A DNA stretch of 9,923 nucleotides from contig JACMMD010000943.1 in NCBI GenBank assembly GCA_014379235.1, forward strand, positions 1 through 9,923, in the 5' to 3' direction. The stretch comes from Anaerolineae bacterium. GTDB taxonomy: Bacteria > Chloroflexota > Anaerolineae > Aggregatilineales > Phototrophicaceae. Of this stretch, positions 7,576 to 9,923 are shown in pieces (the first letter of the stretch is position 1; every line of letters begins with the position of its first letter). Made by a program: the position numbers and the translations under genes. The notes beneath the pieces were generated by a model. The model was not told where the DNA came from. It searched no databases and saw only the letters and a list, made by a program, of their open reading frames with translations.

Positions 7576-7605
7576 GTGCGGATGCTGCGCCTTGCGCTGC
7601 CGCAC
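7576..7605 (-). terminator. GC-rich hairpin downstream of the alpha/beta hydrolase gene
   Basis: GTGCGG (7576-7581) pairs with CCGCAC (7600-7605), and GCGC blocks inside can pair around a short loop. It lies about 37 bp past the hydrolase stop codon, where a transcript end would be expected. There is no T-tract on either side, so an intrinsic terminator is not shown. It could be a factor-dependent end or an RNA-stabilising structure. Confidence 0.3.
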
Positions 7606-7641
7606 CCTATGTACTCGCCGCAACCGAAGGGAAGGTGGATT

Positions 7642-8619
7642 CTACAATTGGTCGAGCGCCGTGCTTGTGCGGGCTGCTTCGACCAAGCGTAGAATCGCTT
7701 CCGAAACCATGTCGGCGTATATCTGCTGCGAGACCAGTGTGTAGTGAGTCGCGCCTTCGATGGTGATGTGCTGGCTATTGGTGGATAGCGCAGGCAGCAT
7801 ATTTTGCAGTTCGGTCAGTTCAGCGGCGTAATGGTCTTGCTCGGTCACACTGAGGACGACTAATGGCAAATTGGCTAGGCTGCTCGTTTCGTTCAGTTGC
7901 TGTCGGGAATAATCACGCCACGCATCGAGGCCGTCAGCGCCAACTGCCCAACCTGTCGGGGTAGCGAGAAAGGCTTTCATCTCCGCATATTCGAGCGGCG
8001 GCAGTCCGGCAATGAAGGACTCCTCAAGATGGAAGAGGCGCATGATGCCAAAACGGGACAGCAACGCAGTTACCCGGTTGCCGAAAGCGACAGTCTGACC
8101 CTCTTTGGATGCCGGAATATGCGCCCATTGATCGGGGTGAGAAGAATCCACCAGCGCCAGACCAACTACCTCATCAGCATACATATCGGCAAACATCCGC
8201 GCTACCAATCCACCGTATGAATGTCCGGCGAGGATATAGGGGCCGTTGATGCCTGCGTGTTGCAGCGCCGTGTGCAGATCGTGGGCGCTTTTGGCAGCGT
8301 CGAGTGGTTTCGTGCCAGCATCGCTCCATCCCAGTCCCGCACGATCATAAGCGACGACCCGCGTCGTTTGGGCGAGTTTGCGCTGTACCCAGCCCCAGTT
8401 CGAGGAAATCGATGCCATGCCCGCTTCGAGAATGACAGTTGGGGTCGTGCCGCCGTTTTCGCCCATGACGACGAGATGCAGTCGATGCCCACCGACGGCG
8501 ACCATTTGACCGCGTGCGGGAAAACGCTCCTTATCCCGTTGAGCAGCCCAGATTTGATAGGCTGCTCCGGCGACGAGCAGCCCAACGCCTACCACTAGTA
8601 CGATTGAAAGTATATTCAT
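7642..8619 (-). CDS. Membrane-anchored alpha/beta hydrolase
   Basis: This 325-residue serine hydrolase has an N-terminal hydrophobic helix (about residues 3-23), followed by WAAQRDKER. It lacks a clear signal peptidase site, so it is best read as a single-pass anchor. The catalytic domain has the order expected of the fold: oxyanion region VILEAGMAS (62-70), YDRAGLGWSD (91-100), nucleophile elbow GHSYGG with Ser134, a probable acid Asp262 (in SVTEQDHY), and His292 (in GATHYTL). Asp158 (LVDSSHPDQ) is an alternative acid. About residues 165-240 form a helical cap. The substrate cannot be read from sequence; esterase, lipase-like or peptidase activity are all possible. The ATG overlaps the stop of the preceding CPBP protease gene (ATGA), with a partial Shine-Dalgarno GGTG, so translation is probably coupled. 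It is last in its operon. Confidence 0.9.
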   Translation of the reverse strand: MNILSIVLVVGVGLLVAGAAYQIWAAQRDKERFPARGQMVAVGGHRLHLVVMGENGGTTPTVILEAGMASISSNWGWVQRKLAQTTRVVAYDRAGLGWSDAGTKPLDAAKSAHDLHTALQHAGINGPYILAGHSYGGLVARMFADMYADEVVGLALVDSSHPDQWAHIPASKEGQTVAFGNRVTALLSRFGIMRLFHLEESFIAGLPPLEYAEMKAFLATPTGWAVGADGLDAWRDYSRQQLNETSSLANLPLVVLSVTEQDHYAAELTELQNMLPALSTNSQHITIEGATHYTLVSQQIYADMVSEAILRLVEAARTSTALDQL

Positions 8620-9428
8620 GATGGCTTCACCACAAGCTGCTGCATGGTCGCTTCGTTTGAACGTCCGTAGCGACTTCGATAAGCCCGTACCACCATGGCC
8701 GTCGAGACTGCGATGCCGAGGAGCATGTATAGAGATGCCGCGACAGGCTGCAATTCGGACGAGAGCATAAACACAAACACAAGACCGTTATTGATTGCAT
8801 GAAGCAAAGCCGGCCCCCAAATGGTGTTATTGCCACGCTCGTAGATATATGCGGTCACGAAGCCGATGGGTATAGCGATCACGATGCCGATGACCCCGAT
8901 CATCAAGCCTGCGCTGAAAATCAACGGAATGTGATAGCCTGCGAAATAGATCGTAGACAGGCCCGCTGCGCGCCAGAAGCTTCGGCCTTCGCGCAGGTGC
9001 CGGAACACAAAACCACGCATCATGGTTTCTTCGACCAAGCCGTTGACTAATAGTGTGCTCAGGAAAAGCCATTCCCATCGCGGCTGCGTCGTTAATAGGT
9101 TATTGGTAATGAGCGACATCAATGGAAAGTAGACCAGCAGCGGCAGCAGGTAAATCGCAGCGAGGCGAATGCCTGTCCAGTTGAAGCGTGTCAAGCCAAT
9201 ATCGCTTATGGCTGTTCGCAGCCGCTTGCGATAAACGACCATTTCTACAGCGATTGGTACGACGAAAAACATGAGCGGCATCGCTATCGATAGGGCGATT
9301 TCTGCTGCGCTGAAACCACAGTCTGCATCGAGGCATGTGCCAACGAATTGTGGTATGTACGTTAGCCCTAGATACCAGCCGATCACGAGGATAGCTAGTA
9401 GGGCGAAGTGACGGGGCGAGATTATCAT
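8616..9428 (-). CDS. CPBP-family intramembrane metalloprotease (Abi / Rce1-like)
   Basis: This 270-residue polytopic membrane protein has about seven or eight hydrophobic helices. All CPBP motifs are present: EETMMRG (Glu133, Glu134, Arg138), the second-motif histidine in FAGYHIPL (His166), and LLHAINN (His210, Asn214). These match the glutamates and histidines that form the active site in Rce1-type proteases. Bacterial members cleave membrane proteins or peptides, and some give bacteriocin self-immunity; none of that is shown here. The ATG at 9428 is preferred because GGAG lies 6 nt upstream; an in-frame GTG at 9440 would add four residues but has no ribosome binding site. The stop overlaps the start of the alpha/beta hydrolase by 4 bp. 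The preceding gene ends 32 bp upstream, so all three genes may be one transcript. The family call is secure; the substrate is unknown. Confidence 0.92.
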   Translation of the reverse strand: MIISPRHFALLAILVIGWYLGLTYIPQFVGTCLDADCGFSAAEIALSIAMPLMFFVVPIAVEMVVYRKRLRTAISDIGLTRFNWTGIRLAAIYLLPLLVYFPLMSLITNNLLTTQPRWEWLFLSTLLVNGLVEETMMRGFVFRHLREGRSFWRAAGLSTIYFAGYHIPLIFSAGLMIGVIGIVIAIPIGFVTAYIYERGNNTIWGPALLHAINNGLVFVFMLSSELQPVAASLYMLLGIAVSTAMVVRAYRSRYGRSNEATMQQLVVKPS

Positions 9429-9438
9429 GATGATCTCC
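9426..9438 (-). promoter_or_regulatory. Shine-Dalgarno that decides the CPBP protease start
   Basis: GGAG (9438-9435) is followed by ATCATC and then ATG (9428-9426). This ideal spacing supports the ATG at 9428 over the upstream in-frame GTG at 9440, which overlaps the Shine-Dalgarno itself. Confidence 0.6.
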
Positions 9439-9453
9439 ACGAAGCAGAGTAGG

Positions 9454-9472
9454 ACTACGCTTACCGCGTAGC
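9454..9472 (-). promoter_or_regulatory. Short hairpin around the stop codon of the rightmost gene
   Basis: On the minus strand GCTACGC (9472-9466) pairs with GCGTAGT (9460-9454), one pair being G-U, around loop GGTAA, which contains the TAA stop codon. No U-tract follows and the next gene starts 32 bp on. It is therefore more likely an internal RNA structure than a terminator, and it may be chance. Confidence 0.25.
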
Positions 9473-9923
9473 AAACGAGTTGAAGAGTGTGTCAAGGGTA
9501 TCGAGCGACGGCGTGAAAGCCTCCGGTGCATCGCTGCCTAACTGCGTGGTGGTTTGGTCAACGTATGCGGGAAGCTCTGCGAGGAACTCCTCGTAGTTGA
9601 AATCCGCAGGCACTTCCACCGGGATTGACTGCGGGCTGACGCGGAACACCGCCGACACATAGGTCGCGCCGTCCGCGCTTAGACCCTGAAACGTGTACAG
9701 GAAGTCACGCTGAGTCAGCGGTTCGGCGGCCTGCTGAAAGGCGGTCAAGTAGGTAATGCCATTCAAGTTCGCCGTACTGACATACTGTACACGCGCCCGA
9801 ATCGGCTGGCCAGCGGCCACCACAGGCAGGAAGGGCAGCATATTGGCCGGGTCATTCGCGCTCATGGTCGCAAACTGATTCAAATCATGGCGTTCAGCCA
9901 GCAGGGATTGAAGCCGTGTAACC
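9461..9923 (-). CDS. Hypothetical protein, probable exported, C-terminal part only
   Basis: The frame is open to the right edge, so only the last 153 codons and the TAA stop are visible; the real start lies outside. An in-frame TTG at 9883 is not a convincing start, since coding sequence continues upstream of it (reading VTRLQSLLAERHDL). No transmembrane helix or catalytic motif is seen. The visible part is a soluble, beta-rich-looking domain with phrases such as NMLPFLPVVAAGQPIRARVQYV, NGITYLTAFQQA and FLYTFQGLSADGATYVSAVFRV, then a proline-rich stretch and a helical tail ending TLFNSFATR. I associate this C-terminal pattern with exported or lipoprotein-type proteins of unknown function in Chloroflexota; that is recollection, not a search. 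It sits 32 bp before the CPBP protease gene and probably shares its transcript. Function is unknown. Confidence 0.7.
   Translation of the reverse strand, partial: VTRLQSLLAERHDLNQFATMSANDPANMLPFLPVVAAGQPIRARVQYVSTANLNGITYLTAFQQAAEPLTQRDFLYTFQGLSADGATYVSAVFRVSPQSIPVEVPADFNYEEFLAELPAYVDQTTTQLGSDAPEAFTPSLDTLDTLFNSFATR

Larger units (their letters stand above)
7432..7641. other. Intergenic region between hydrolase and LuxR-type gene
   Basis: This 210-bp gap holds the end region of the hydrolase operon (GC-rich hairpin at 7576-7605) and the control region of the regulator gene (promoter, twin palindromes, 5' UTR stem). Overlapping plus-strand frames here have no recognisable protein character and I do not call a gene. 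Confidence 0.7.

Noticed and set aside
7541..7766. Small plus-strand genes in the gap after the hydrolase
   Set aside because: Overlapping frames with cysteine- and arginine-rich products lack a ribosome binding site and run into the antisense of the hydrolase gene.
4810..9428. Defence island built from a STAND ATPase and an Abi-named protease
   Set aside because: The ATPase ends in a transcription-factor DNA-binding domain rather than an effector. CPBP proteases carry the Abi name for historical reasons. No nuclease, toxin or mobile-element gene is nearby.
9461..9883. Complete 140-residue gene starting at TTG 9883
   Set aside because: The frame stays open and protein-like to the window edge upstream, and TTG has no convincing ribosome binding site, so the gene is more likely truncated by the window.

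Overview
This window reads as a chromosomal segment of a Chloroflexota-like bacterium (moderate certainty). Every real gene lies on the minus strand, so transcription runs from right to left. The lineage guess rests on three things, all from family knowledge rather than a search: a single-chain PurS-like/PurL/PurQ synthase, a long STAND-ATPase/TPR/LuxR regulator of a type abundant in that phylum, and an exported-looking protein whose C-terminal style I associate with it. Base composition looks moderately GC-rich and even throughout. I see no insertion sequence, integrase, phage gene, tRNA, rRNA or CRISPR array.

Right block (about 9923 down to 7642): the C-terminal part of an unrecognised, probably exported protein is cut by the right edge. 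It is followed after 32 bp by a CPBP-family intramembrane protease, whose stop overlaps the start of a membrane-anchored alpha/beta hydrolase (ATGA). The three form a likely operon of cell-envelope proteins. Middle block (7431 to 4810): a large signal-transduction ATPase with a C-terminal LuxR-type DNA-binding domain stands alone behind its own 210-bp upstream region. That region carries a plausible sigma-70 promoter, a twice-repeated palindromic element, and a 5' UTR stem that runs into the ribosome binding site. Left block (4655 to 1): purL (PurS-like, PurL and PurQ domains fused) and purB overlap by 8 bp and form a purine operon. It covers step 4 (FGAM synthase) and the two lyase steps (SAICAR to AICAR, adenylosuccinate to AMP). 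purB is cut by the left edge.

Gene-free stretches are short: 7432-7641, 4656-4809 and 9429-9460. The first two are rich in inverted repeats. The most interesting one is 4656-4809, just before purL. There an 8-bp inverted repeat and a 6-bp hairpin compete for the same bases, which could be a transcription-attenuation switch or a pair of operator half-sites. I did not find a convincing undescribed multi-gene system. The best leads are the regulatory structure before purL, the regulatory layout before the LuxR-type gene, and the coupled protease/hydrolase pair.
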